Assembly (NCBI RefSeq): GCF_017654505.1
Contig: NC_054537.1
Span: 74,365,618-74,429,617 of the forward strand
Source: Polyodon spathula
Lineage: Eukaryota; Chordata; Actinopteri; Acipenseriformes; Polyodontidae
DNA: 64,000 bases
Direction: 5' to 3'
This document shows, piece after piece, positions 1 to 13,459 of this stretch. A model generated the notes under the pieces. It made no database searches and was not told the origin of the DNA. It saw only the letters and a list, made by a program, of their open reading frames with translations. Both the position numbers and the translations under genes were made by a program. Each line of letters begins with the position of its first letter. Positions within the stretch are counted from its first letter, which is position 1.

Positions 1-1399
1 TGAAATGCTTTTGGTCAGAAATGTACACACACTGACTCACAGCAGCTGCTGTAATAAATAAATGGTTGTCCTTTTGATTGCCATGTTCCCTAGAAACAAT
101 TAAAATAAGAGAACTCAGTCCTTTTGCCTCCTACAAGGAGAAATCATCCACTTTATAACTGCCCTGAGGGAAGAAAGTGTAACCATCAGATATAGCCTCT
201 AGGTCGACTGAGGGCACAAAGTGCACATACATGCATACACAGTACATTCCCATTAGCTTTTGACTTTACGCCAACAACAGCAGCTCTTGCATAAGGCACA
301 AAAGAACTATTATTCATATATGTCTACAGAAACAGCTGTAAGAGGAAGACTTGAGTTTACAACAGTGTCAAAAACACGTGTCAGCTGTCAGATCCAAATG
401 CTACTGTACTTAACCAGATTTAATATTAAAAACAAATCAGCCATGGAACAGCTTATAAATAGAGGCATTAACTGCTGTTGAGTTTTAACTGTTTTTTTTT
501 TTTTTTTTTTTTTTTTTACCTCTGTTTGACCCTCATTAAACCACATGAGGGTTTGTGGCTTTTATAGAATGTGATGAAGCCCCTCTAGTCAGGATGGCCC
601 AGGGCTCTGTCACCTCTCTTGTGTGGGTGTGCTAAGAAAGTCTCAGCCAGTGTATATATTTTAGTATAAAAATAAAAGCCTAACTGTAGAGCCGGATGGC
701 TAAGCCGTTTACTGGTTAAATCACACACCTTTCACACAGTACCTTTCTTTTCTGTGTTTACTTGTGGAGGGCCTCTGTCCTGTGACAAGAAGCATAAAGT
801 GAATGATATCATAAATAGTTTGAAACTTACAAAATAGTCAGCAGTCATGCCATCTTGTTATATGTTTGGTTATTCAGGACTCCCCATTTTCTGGTTACGT
901 GCCACCATTCACTAGAGCAGGGGTGAATGGGTTGTCAGGAAATACAAGGCTGTAGTTGGAAGGAGCTTGTGTATGCAAATAAGCACAAGATTACAACATA
1001 TACTGTAAACACAACAACACAGATACAAAATAGCAAATAGCATGCCAGACAACAAGTTCCACAGGAGGTGACTATTCACACAACCTTACTGTCAGTAGAA
1101 GTTTCCAAAACAATGGGTCCCATTAGCAAGTATACATACTGATATTTTGGGACATTCAGGGATTAAAATGCTGTTCTGTAAATGGTCTAATAATGGGTCT
1201 GAGGAGAGCTTGGACCCATTTAAAGAACAGTTAAACAAAGATACTTAAATGTGACCACCAGGGTTATTTTGTGCAGTCAAAACTGACCTGTAATGTACTA
1301 ATATGCCCAGTTTTCCCCCAGCAACCTCCTGATCAGTCATTGAACAGACTTGGAAACAGTAACTTGGTTTGCATTCTCCCTTTAATGTTAAATTTGAAT
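1..1399. other. intergenic, no gene recognised
   Basis: AT-rich DNA with only short open frames. The one clear structure is a poly-T run at 492-517. No exon-like conserved protein was recognised on either strand. Confidence 0.6.
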
Positions 1400-1765
1400 T
1401 ATTTAAGTAATAAGATTCAAAGAAGAGGACTTTACCATCTGGGCTCAGGCATTTAACATAACAAAAAGACAGTAAAGCCCTCTTATGAGGGCTCTATTTC
1501 TATTAGAAAATAGCTGCATTAAGAAAAAACTCAGCTATTTTTTCTGTTTGTTTTTTTCGTGATTTTATGCAGCACTATTTTTTATTGCTAATAACTACAA
1601 ACGTTTTCCTCAATATTCCATGAGTAATGCAGTTTGCACATAATTCCATATGTGGTCTGATAGCATTTAGGCTTCCATATCCTAGCTGTGGACTATGTAG
1701 CATTGTGAGTATTTCCAATAACTTAAATAATAACTCAATACAAGAAAAAAAAAATCTTATGTGTT
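1400..1765 (+). repeat. interspersed repeat, family R1, copy 1
   Basis: This stretch aligns by eye with 28340-28690. Both share a segment around TAAAGCCCTCTTATGAGGG followed by TCTATT and ATTAGAA, then a block containing TTTTATGCAGCACTA or TTTTATACAGCACTA, then TTGCTAAT and a TATTTCCAAT end. The first part is partly self-complementary (AGAGG-CTTTA against TAAAGCCCTCT). No coding content was seen. It is probably a non-autonomous transposon family; the class is not determined. Confidence 0.6.
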
Positions 1766-2845
1766 CATGCATTTCACCAGTACTAGAAGATTACTTTGTA
1801 TGACACTGATCATGATGAATTTGGGTCACACAGTACCTAAAGCGTACTTTTGGCACTTCCACAGTTGACAAGGACTACATTAAGTGATCATTCAGTTTCA
1901 TACAGTCCAGGTCTCTCTACAGGTATGAGATAACAGTGTTGATATCTAGGATTGTCAGCAACCCACCACTAAAGTGCATTTACATGTTGTTTTTGACATG
2001 AACTGTATCTGTAAACAGCAGGCTTCCTAAATAAATTATCTAAATAAATGTACATGTATAGAACATTACTGCATCTTAATATTAGATTACCAGTGTTTCC
2101 ATACAGGTGTAAGAAATCTAAGCACAAGCAAATCCCCACTACAAAAAATGACCAACTATACCTGCAGTGCCTATAAATTGAATTGTCTGATATGCTATTG
2201 TGTGCTTTGGTACATCTCACTATAACATGCTGTAGAAAGGAATCAATAGTTCCTCAAAAGGTCAATGGTTCACAAACTAAAAAAAACCCTGAACACTGGT
2301 GCAGTTTTACAAGTGTGTTTGACTAGACATTTTACAGAGCTGTTCAGTCGTGCCTCTAGATCCAAGTTATATATGGTGCATGCAACTTCCAAGTGCATAA
2401 CATCCATAGTCATGGATATTATAGCATTAAAGGAAGAGCTCCTAATCTACAAAAGATATTTTTATTTAATTTAATTTCATTATTTGTCTGTTGTCAGCTT
2501 GGTGATGTGTGTTTTTACCAAACTGTACCATGTTATTTTATCGCCATATGGTTAAAACAGTACAACCAGTGATGTTTCAGACCTCATTTCATTCCATGCA
2601 TTAAGATCAAAGTGCATCTGGGTGAAATTCGCCACCATTACAGCTGGTGGTTAAGAGCTACAGGCTAAATCGATATTAATCTTTTTCATAATTATTTATT
2701 ATTCTAACACATAAGAAATTAAACAGAATTGTACACATTTAAAATGTCTTTTGTTTAAAATCATGACATTTTGATCTAGTCAGCCACAGCAATAATGTCT
2801 TTAAAACCTCTGCTTTAGTATCAAATGCAGACAATCAACAGTTTC
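1766..2845. other. intergenic, no gene recognised
   Basis: AT-rich DNA without recognisable coding, RNA or repeat structure. Confidence 0.5.
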
Positions 2846-2939
2846 TAAGGACCTGTCCACACTATGTCTTTAAACCATATTAGTTTCCTTTAAACTGGCT
2901 TAAATGTGCTAAATATGGTTAGTGTCTACACTATGCAAT

Positions 2940-3016
2940 GTTTCATACCGTGCTCGAGAACCGGACTACAGACCTTGAGGTGGTCTCGAGTCCGGTTCTC
3001 AAGTATGGTATGAAAC
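2940..3016. repeat. 28-bp-arm hairpin inside the MITE
   Basis: Arms at 2940-2967 and 2989-3016 are complementary over about 28 bp with a few mismatches; the core of each is GAGAACCGGACT or its complement. A 21-nt loop separates them. The copy at 47341 onward keeps a degraded version. Confidence 0.8.
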
Positions 3017-4422
3017 ATCTATTTAAATCGCAACAGGTAGTGCGGTTTGTCAGACATGAGGACGCATTAATACCGAACCTCATTTGTTTGTATATTTGTC
3101 TGATATGTTTTGGCTTGTGGACATTACAAATATACAGAACAGGCGCATGAAGGAGATGAAAATGACTATCAATACTGCTGTACTGTATACAATTTGTGAG
3201 GCTTGTTATAAAATGGTGGATAGTGGAGCGACGTGATCAGGTGCTGAAATCATGGCACATTGATATCCAGAGTTCAAAACAAAATGCACACATTATGATA
3301 AAACATACCTTGTGTTTTTAAGAGACAAAGCTATAATGTTCATGGAAAATGTAATATTAAGACCCACAGTCCATTACATTGCTAGGAACTCTACCCAAAC
3401 TATTTTAGCGTAATTAAGCACTAAGCCCAACTAAACATGAGATGGTACTTTAGTGTGGATGCTCCTGTCTGTCACTAACTCGCTAAACTCTGCCAGTGCT
3501 GCCTCTCTCAACAGGAGTCCCCCAAGGATCAGTCTTGGGTCCTCTCCTGTTCTCTCACTACACCCGCTCCCTGGGCCCCCTCATCGCATCCTGTGGTTTC
3601 TCATACCATTTCTATGCTGATGATCCTCAAATCTTCCGACCCTTCCTCACCAACTTCTCCATGCAACTCCTCATCTAGCCTTTGCTATTCTCCCGCCTAG
3701 ACAACCGCAACTCCATCCTGGCCAGGCTTCCTGAGTCCGCCACCCATCTGCCCTAGCTCATAGAGAACTCCGCTGTTCACATGGCGTTCTCTCTGCCTCG
3801 CTTCTCCCATGCTACTCCACTGCTCCGCTCACTCCACTGGCTCCAGATCACCACTTGTATCCAGTTCAAGACTCTTGTACTCGCCTACCAATGCCTTGAC
3901 TAGACTGCACCCAGTTACCTCCAGACCCTCAACTCTGCCTACACTCCCACCCGAACTCTCCTCTCTGCCTGCACTAGAAAACTGGCTGTACCTCCTCTAC
4001 AATCCCCTGCTTCCAGAGCCTGCTCCTTCACCCTCGCCCCGCAGGTGGAATGACCTTCCTACGGATGTCAGGACTGCCCAGTCTCTGACCTCCTTCTGGT
4101 GCGTCCTCAAGACACACTTATTCAGACAACACCTGTACAACTCAACTCTCGCTCTGGACAATATAGTACTCTGCCTTTAATGCACTCTAACGTGCACTTA
4201 TCTGTTGTACTGTAGTACTTTGTATTTGACTTACACTCGTATCTAACCCTGATGTAACTATCAACACATTTGCTCTTGAGCTGCCCGATATTAAATTGTA
4301 CTGTGTTTAGTATTTGATCTTATTAGGACTGAAGTCACTGTATTGTGTATCTTGCTCTTAATTGTACTGTAATTCTTGATATGTATTTTTGTATACAACT
4401 GTAAGTCGCACTGAAAACGCAC

Positions 4423-4534
4423 CTCATTTTAATAGTTAGGATAGATTTTAAATGGGCACGATTATCCAACCCCTAGTCATTCTTTTTTCACATATAATAC
4501 CTGTTCAGATTCTAATACAGCGCTTGTCAGAATG
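4423..4534 (+). repeat. 112-bp repeat R2, copy 1 (inside LINE tail)
   Basis: This segment is almost identical to 7647-7757; the main difference is CAACC against TTT near the middle. It splits the LINE 3' tail, which is otherwise continuous between GTAAGTCGCACTG and GACAAGGGTGTCTG. No terminal inverted repeats or coding content were seen. The class is unknown. Confidence 0.8.
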
Positions 4535-4560
4535 GTGGACAAGGGTGTCTGTTAAGAAAT

Positions 4561-4666
<106 letters not shown>

Positions 4667-4724
4667 TCAAATGTTCTGAGTACGGTTCTCAAGATTGGTT
4701 ATGTAGTGTGGACAGGGCCTAAAA

Positions 4725-7640
4725 CAGGAGTTGAGCGCATTTGCCTTGAACCTTAACTACTGCAAGTTCAGATTTAAAAGTGGTCTGTTCAAGAGGTATG
4801 CAGGTAAACAACAGTACAGTAATTGCAGACATTAGTGTGTATTAAAATGCATTAAGCAGTTTGTGTGTGCTATGATGGGCTCCCTGAAAGCAAGCAAGCG
4901 CTGAGCCTGGAAGTCTGGAGCACTGGTTTTAAGAATTAACAAAGATTTTGATTTTACATTTTAAAGATGCAGAGTGTAATTATTGTAGGGGAACAGTCAT
5001 TTTAAATTTACAGTATAAAGCTGCAGTATATAATTAAATAAATAAGTAAGCACATTTGCATATCTACAAAGTAATCAAACAATTAATTCAGCAATTATAT
5101 ATTCTACTGTTTTGCATTGGCTGAAGGATATATTCAATAAAACATAATTTAAAGTTTAAAATCCAGATTTTTGGTTTTATTTTTGTAAAATAGTAATTGT
5201 AAGGCATTATATAAGTGCAATAACACAACTGAAGGTGTGGGTTGTGTCTTCTTCTGTATCATTGCTTACATAACAGGACTTGGAATCTTAATGAAAGTTA
5301 ATGGCAAAGACATTTCACATGTTCATGCCTGTAATGCATACACCTGCTATGACTATGAAAGCAGGCTCAAACTTTATAGGATCTTATTGAACTTTCATCT
5401 TTTCTGTATATGTTGTATTGCTTATTTTCACTAACTTGGCTGTTTTTGTAAAGTTAAATGTTTTCGGTTACATTTAAAAATAACATGGTAGATGGATAGA
5501 CAAAAAGAAAATACTGAACAACTAAAATGCTGTTTATGTCTTTAACAAGAAAAAAAAAACAAATCAAGAAACCCATTCTGCAGTTATTGGTAATCTAATT
5601 GGCTGCTAAGTGTAAGCCAAAGGAGATTTGGTGTTATCCAATTCTCAATATACTACAGGACTGAGGTGATGTATAAATCGTCTTATGGGCTCCAATAATT
5701 TAGTTTCAATTGATCACTTTGTGAGATGGTACCTTTTTCTTTTGGCTTTTCAAAGTAAATTAGGCCCAAAAGAAAATGTTGTTCCATAAAAACTGGATTT
5801 CATAATGGGCTTTATGACCATCATTGGTTCTGTAACCTTTCTCTATATGCTGGAGGCACCCTTGCTGTGTTTACTGTACTCTATCAAAGCCCAGTTCTTT
5901 GCAGCCCAGTGAATAAAATACTGAGGTTTCTCCTATTAACTGAAAGAAATAAAATAATCTATGATGCATGAACAAGTTTAAATGAAATAATAATATCCTT
6001 AGCGATGAAAAACGGATTGGTAATACAGTAATTGTGCAGATTTATTGCCATCTCCTTGAGCTAGCCTGCTGAAACAGCCTGCTATTTTATTTAATCTCAT
6101 ATCAGAGGAATTATTGGCTGGTAATACATTGTTAAACATCATTTAGAATGATGGATGAAAATGTCAGCTTTCCCCACGTAATCAATTCATATCTCATTAG
6201 CACATATTATTTATGATTCTCATAATGGACCCTGCAGGGTCTCCAGGGGAAGATGAAGACCTCAGCTGTTGCTGAAATGAGATGAGAAATACTGTAGCTT
6301 ATGAGTTAATAACTGCATATATAAAAATAGTTTCCCACAGTATTGATTGCCCCCGCCATTTTACAAATGAATTGAGTGCCCTGGTTCGGGCTATAATTGG
6401 CTCGGGCTATTCCCTCCTACACAAGAGGATAACAGCTTGGTGTTAAAAAATAATAACGATAACATACAGAGCACTTATAATCAATTTGCAATTATTACCA
6501 CAGAAAAAGACTTGAAAACTGCTGGGTCAATTTCATATTATGAAATAAAAAATAACAACAATTGTATTTTCTATTTCTGTTTTCTATTTTCTTTTTCTTT
6601 TTTTCAATAAGAAAACAAACCTTTCTGATTGTTATGTTTAATATTTCATCTACACAGTGATTCAAGTTAAAGGATATTTTCTGCAAAGCACACTATCTTG
6701 AAACCTGTTGGAAAACCAACTATGATTCATGGGACAAACCAAGCAGTAATCATGCTCATGGTGTCAGCTGTTGCCTCAATTAAACTGCATTTGTGAATCA
6801 TTCTATAATCTAGCTCATAAAGATCGATAAAAGAAAATAAGTAATAAATGAACAAAGAATCAGCTTCATATTTCAGATAGAAATGAAGACAAAATATAGC
6901 TTTTATTTGCCTGTGGAACTCCCATTAACTGCATCACTGACAGGAGGAAACTGGATCAATAACTGGTTGGCTGCAGAAAACAGTTTCTGGCTGTTCAGCA
7001 GCCAATGCAAATGGAAAGCTGTCATATTGTGATCTTTATCAGGTAATTTTCATTACACCAGGCCAATGATATATGTAGGCACTGGTCAGCCAGGGGCACT
7101 TTTCATTGCTACTTGCATATTGGATCCACTTGCCTGCGATACAATATACTCTATACAAAACCTGTGCTATGTGGTACACACTGTTTTTGTAACTGGTCAG
7201 AAAATTAATCCCAAAGATGCATCTCCCTGTCACTATCTTCAGTCACCATGTGCAATAAAGCATATGTGACTGACCTGAATACTTGGCACTTGTTTGGTTG
7301 GCAGATGCTCCATATTCAAGACTGTCCAGAGAACAAGAGGAAGAGGCAGTGCTTGTAGTAGCTTAGAACCCATTGACAGAGTTATGGTAAGTGTGTATCA
7401 TTTTTCCCCAACTCCTGTATATTATCATATTATTTGAGATCATACCACTCTTGGTATTTACTAAAATGAGTTTCTGCCAAGGTAAGTGGCAAGACTAGTA
7501 CCACATTGAAAGTGGCACCAGCCTAGGCCGTCACTACCACAGAAAACCAATCTGGGGTTTGAAATGAAGAACAAATATAGAAACCAGTCATACTGCATTG
7601 GTATAAAATTAATAATATTTAGGCTACAGGCACCACTAAA
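4725..7640. other. intergenic, no gene recognised
   Basis: AT-rich sequence with scattered short open frames of low-complexity composition. No repeat boundary or conserved exon was recognised. Confidence 0.5.
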
Positions 7641-7646
7641 ACTCTG

Positions 7647-7757
7647 CTCATTTTAATAGTTAGGATAGATTTTAAATGGGCACGATTATCTTTCCCTAGT
7701 CATTCTTTTTTCACATATAATACCTGTTCAGATTCTAATACAGCGCTTGTCAGAATG
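7647..7757 (+). repeat. repeat R2, copy 2
   Basis: Near-identical to 4423-4534 (see there). The hexamer ACTAAA occurs at 7635-7640 and again at 7760-7765, a possible 6-bp target duplication. Left-flank similarity between the two copies means the true left edge may lie a few bases further out. Confidence 0.75.
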
Positions 7758-8404
7758 ATACTAAATATTGAGGGATACTGAAAACTACAAATGTTCTCAG
7801 GACTATAGGTTTTCATAAACAATAAATAATGGTTTAGGTAAAAAAAAATCTTGCCCTTATACAAAGAGGTTGTACAGCTATACAGTACAATAGAATCGAG
7901 TTTTCGTTTTATGGCCACTAAATTAAAATAGTTTGCAAGAATAATCTCTATACAACAATACAACATTCCTCACAATAACAGAATCTGAATTGTGTTCAGA
8001 GGAATAATCTTCAGTGGAAAATATGAGCTGACATTATGAAAACCAAATACACTGAACTAATACAGTATCTACTGTTTAATGTTGAAGAAAGATAATGTAT
8101 TCAGTGTTTCATACTATATATGATATTTTAATTATTTAACTATAACCTAGGTGTAATAGAACTGTACTGTATATGTTAAAAAACATGGCCATTAATACAA
8201 AAATAATCCAATTGCTGTAATGTACAATCATCACGTTAAAAGGAAGCATTGTACACATACTGATTACAAAGATGCACTATTATCAATTGTACAAATAAGC
8301 CAAATGCATTCTTTATTTTGGGTGATGCAGGCCTGCCACCTAGTGGTGTCAGCAAAAAATGTTACTCAAGTCAAGCCTGAAAACAAGAAAATTTACTTCA
8401 TCAG

Positions 8405-8436
<32 letters not shown>

Positions 8437-10296
8437 ACCTCTCAAGTTCCTTTCTTTTGAGTCTACTGGTATATTTACATTGTGGCAATTGCTTAAATGA
8501 CTGAAACTCATATATCCCTTTCTCTATTAATCACCTCACATTATACCAGTTGACAATAAAGCCTGGTTAAGAGTCACACCATAAGAACAGATATCGCCTC
8601 TGTAATTAATTAAGTGATCAGTCTACCAATGTCTTAGTTGGGCATTTTTTATTTATATCCCTTTATATTTAAAATCCATTCTGTTCTTTTGTTAGTTTAT
8701 GATACATGTACATGTTATTAAAAACATCCATTCAAACTTAAAAATAAATAAACCATGTTTATTGCTTACAAAAAAAAAAAAGCGTAAAGCTGAAACATCT
8801 GTGCATTGGACATTATTCAAGTACTGAACACTCAAATACATGAATAAAACACCAAGGCAATGTGAAATGATAATGTTTTTAAATCAATTATTAGTAACCA
8901 TACTGTATCACTGCCCCAATCCTCAGTTTCCTGTGCTAAAGACATTTTGTTTCTTTCCTCATATTTTAAACCTAAATGCAGACTATACCATTTTTTATTT
9001 TTTCAAATGGAATGCTTTATAATAAAATAATAAAACAGTTTCTTCCTGGTGTATAATCATGTCTTGTGTAGTATATTACATGACCTGACTGGAGTGAAAC
9101 CATGCACAGGAAGTGATTACATTCTAGGAAACAGCAGTAACTTTTACCTATATATTGTATAGACCAAATTGAGGAACAGTTCTGAAATGAGGAAAGAAAA
9201 CTGATTTTGAAATAATAGCATTTGAATGGAGTGCATAGGTTGTCACTAAAAGCCACATGAAATTGTCTTCATTAAAGTCCTGATCTTATTAAAATATGCT
9301 CTAGATAAAACCTACATTCCCAACCCAAAAGATCAGTTTGCTTGGTATGAGAACAAATTTAACATAATAATTATTCCAGTATTGCGTCGGATATTTACAT
9401 ACAGTACCTGAAATGGTGTGGCAATATTTTCCAGAAATGCTAAAAATACACACATAGCTTGTATGAGGAAAATTAAAAAGAGAAACCATGAACATAGAGG
9501 AATGGCTCTTCCTACAAAAGCCCAGCTACTAAGTTATTAATAAAGAACCATTACTCCTTATAAATGTTGAATTAGACAAGCACAGCCCTTTTGTCAAGAT
9601 ATGGTGATTTATAATATATTTGTGCTACAGATTATTAATGACCTCAGCTATTAACAAACTCTGAGAATGACCTTTCTATCAATTCAATTTCATTCACAAG
9701 GCTAATTTTCAAAGTCTTTTTTTGGGGGGGGGATAACATATGAACATTTAAAAAGCAGAACATCTGATGCTATAATAATATTAAATAAGTTAATTTCTAA
9801 CTAACTAGACCAATATATTAGTGCCTTATGAATGTTATGTCACCATGTATGAGCTGAATAATGATAATAGCTGATTGAAAAAAAAATAAATAACATGACA
9901 CAGTTGTACTGTGGTTTTGTTTTGTTACTTTTCTGTTTAGTGTCATATGCATACTGTATATATGGTCATTAGATGTCCACATGTCATTTGATTGTCATAA
10001 AACTTACAATATAATGTGATTTTGGTGTATGCAAAGTGTGCAAAATCTCTTAAAACTATTCTAATTTGTTTGTGTGTTGCCTATCTGACCATCAACCACA
10101 AATACACTCCATTCAATTTTCTTTTCTTTTTAACTTTTACACTTTAATGCAACAATAAATACAGTAATTACCAGCAGAACCAGCTGAAAGAGCATTGACA
10201 CCATTGTCTTAATTCAGACTACGATCAAGATAAATATTTGAAATGATGCAAATTAGAGTCATTAGACATTACGGTATTTGGAAGATTAAGATCATG

Positions 10297-10313
10297 ATAT
10301 ATATATATATATA

Positions 10314-10378
<65 letters not shown>
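10297..10378. repeat. (TA)n microsatellite
   Basis: A TA-dinucleotide tract of about 80 bp with one short interruption (ACCTAT). Confidence 0.95.
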
Positions 10379-10381
<3 letters not shown>

Positions 10382-10657
10382 AGTTTATTATATATAAATT
10401 CAAAAAAAAAAAAAAAAAAAACTATATTGTTTATCTAATTATCTAAAAGGTTTTAAATCCCCCAAAGTAACTGCAGGAGACTAGTGTTCTGACAAAGGAA
10501 CTGCTTAATTTAGCAGTGACTTAAAAATAGAAAGTTAAAATTACAAAATATAGCTTGCCACGTCCATTAAAGATTACAATGTTTTCGATGATATCACACG
10601 GTTACATTAAACCAGAATGTGTACATTGCTAACCATACTGACCTTTCAACAATAAAT

Positions 10658-10659
<2 letters not shown>

Positions 10660-10732
<73 letters not shown>
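10660..10732. repeat. (TA)n microsatellite
   Basis: An uninterrupted TA-dinucleotide tract of about 70 bp. Confidence 0.95.
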
Positions 10733-10734
<2 letters not shown>

Positions 10735-13383
10735 TGCAATGTTTTACAGTGTCACCTGTAATCTCCACACACTATTTCTATGTTATTATAATTACTGACA
10801 GGGCCTCAAATTCCTGCAAAAAAAAAAAAAAAAAAAAACTTGTGTACATACAGTATTATCCCTTAGAATAAAACTGCTCAGTTATTTGTTTTACTAGGTT
10901 TCATAACATTAACAGCTATTTCTCGTCAGTCCTGGTATATAATTATTGGAGAATAGGGCCATATGACACTATCTTTATATGTCTACTTAAACTTGATATT
11001 CTTAATATTTTGCTTTATGTTTATAGTGACCCAAGGTTTTTACATGTTGTTTAGAATGTTCCTGTTTCTTTATTAGCCCAAGATGGGTTTTTTTTGTTTT
11101 TTTTTAATAACTCTATAGCTGTCAATACAACAAAATACCAGTTTTAAAATTAGAAGGTACTTTTTTTGTTTATTTACTCTGCTACAACATTGCTTGCTGA
11201 TAACATGCATAATCTCCTGCTGGTGTAGAATGACAGAGTTGTAAGAAGGCTTCAAGAGGGAGATGGAGCTGTAACATGTGTATGCAGCCAAAACTACTTT
11301 TAATCATATTTAGTATAAGGATTCAGGTAAAGTTACACTTCATAAACAACTGTCATTAAACAAAAAAAGTGTTTATAATAAAGACATGCAGTTATTTTAC
11401 ACTTCATTGGTGCTACAATTGGTTAAATCGGACAGATGTATCAGTCTCTATGACATAAACGTCATCCATTCTTCTGCTCAGCATTGTAATGTTATACACT
11501 GAAACCAGCAGGAAAAAAAATAAAGCCACAGACCTGCAACTGCTGTCTCCCAGCAGAGATGAAATAAAGAAGGACGGTTGCTCCAAATTACCATACCATA
11601 CCTGGCTTATGTTTCATGTGGTTCTACAGACACTTCTAGGCCAGCGTTGTGTTTTGGCACAGTGCCTGTCTGAGACATTTTGTTTGTCTGTCTAAGTTCT
11701 TGTCTGCATTGGTTGTGCAAGGTCAAGGCACCGAATTAGATGACAATACAAAACAGCATAAAAAATAATAATAAAAAAGCCTCTTATAAACAAAAAACAA
11801 AACACATAATTGAGTCAATAATATAATGCACTGGTTCTCTTTATTGACAATGATTATCGCATAAGTGTAAAATAACTTTTTCAAGACCTATTGTGATTCT
11901 ATAACGTGTGCTGAAGATTTTGATTTGAGGCTTTACACATTTAAGATGTTTTCTACCAAGTTATTGTCCAAAAACATAAAACGTAATCATTGTAAAACAA
12001 GGTCAATTACAGTACATTTATACCCTATCCTACCCTAAAAATTTGTGCTCAACAAGCATTTAAGCCATGTCATTGCATTCACTTAATTCACAATCACATT
12101 TCAACATCTGATGATTGTACATTATTTAGGTAGTGTGAATAGGGTATTAGACTGCACTTTACAGTAGCATAACCTTAGTGACTGTGGCTAGCTATAACAA
12201 CCCTGTATTTACATAAAGTACAATAAACAATAAATACAGTTATGGCATTGTGTATAATTTATGACGTTGAGAAACTATAAATCTGTGTAATAATGATATC
12301 CCCCACATACAGTACAAAGGCTCTTTCTGTTACATGCTGCTTGCTCTGCAGACACTTGTAATTTAGATCTGCTGAAGGTGGATACAGCGACTGCAAACTG
12401 GCAATTTATTCATGTTGAGACCTTCAAGTATTTCAGATTTGATGTAATTATTTTTTACTGTGCTCAATAATTTTTTACTTTCCCCATCCTCTTCTTTTGA
12501 AACTGAACTGTATACTGTATCCATGGCAGGATGCATGTCATGTCCCTGTATACTGTAGTTAGAAACCAGCCTAGGGGGGGCTATCACATGACCAAATTGT
12601 ATCTAGGTTGACAACAAGGTGATGTTTTCTACTTTGGATTTTAAGGTTACCGTCTTCTTTACTACTGTAAATGTACACAAGCACCTTATGGAGCTATTCA
12701 CTCATTAACAATTTATCACAATATCTACAACTTGAACTAAATATGCTGTGATTTTTTTCTCTCTAACTTTGTCTCCCTGCCCTGACCTTAACCTACGGAT
12801 AGACCCTGGCATTCAGTGACACGGTGGTTTGTGGCAGCCTTAACCGCAGAACTGGATCTTTCCCTGTGGCTTAAAGCCAGCTTTTCACTCACTTGCTAAT
12901 GGTGGAATTGAGAGGTACAGATATGAGACAAATATAGTAGACTTTGTGTTTGTGTTAATGTTGAGCTTAGTGATGTAGTGTGCAAGGTATTCTTGTATTT
13001 GGACTAGTTTAAATTGTAATAATAAAATACCTTGTTTTGAATTGAACTCGTGTAGAACCCAACTTTATTGAAATAATCAGACTAGACCACGTTTCTAGTG
13101 AATACAAAGGAACAGTTTTATTAGAAATAATACAAAATAAATGAAGAATGAAAGGTGCAACAACTAAACTAAAATAATACAGAAAGGAAGAATTAACTAA
13201 ACTAATCAATACAGAAAAGATAATTTAAACAATGACACCCCACTTCTGCTGGTTGATCAGCGATCCAATTCAATCTATGGGAGATTCCCTTAAGGTAACA
13301 AGGTTAGTCTTAACAGGGGTATCGTTAGTAACACAAATATTTACTTTCGTTAATATTTGATAATCAAAGCATTGTTAAATCAG

Positions 13384-13387
<4 letters not shown>

Positions 13388-13454
<67 letters not shown>
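13388..13454. repeat. (TA)n microsatellite at a Tc1 insertion point
   Basis: A pure TA tract that runs directly into the left end of the Tc1 element. Tc1 elements target TA dinucleotides. Confidence 0.95.

Positions 13455-13459
<5 letters not shown>

Larger units (their letters stand above)
7770..13387. other. intergenic with microsatellites, no gene recognised
   Basis: AT-rich DNA holding poly-T at 8405-8432, (TA)n at 10297-10378 and (TA)n at 10660-10732. Open frames are short and look like chance. No RNA gene or conserved exon was recognised. Confidence 0.5.

Noticed and set aside
686..722. tRNA-like box A (TGGCTAAGCCG)
   Set aside because: No box B at the right distance and no cloverleaf; too weak for a tRNA or tRNA-derived SINE.
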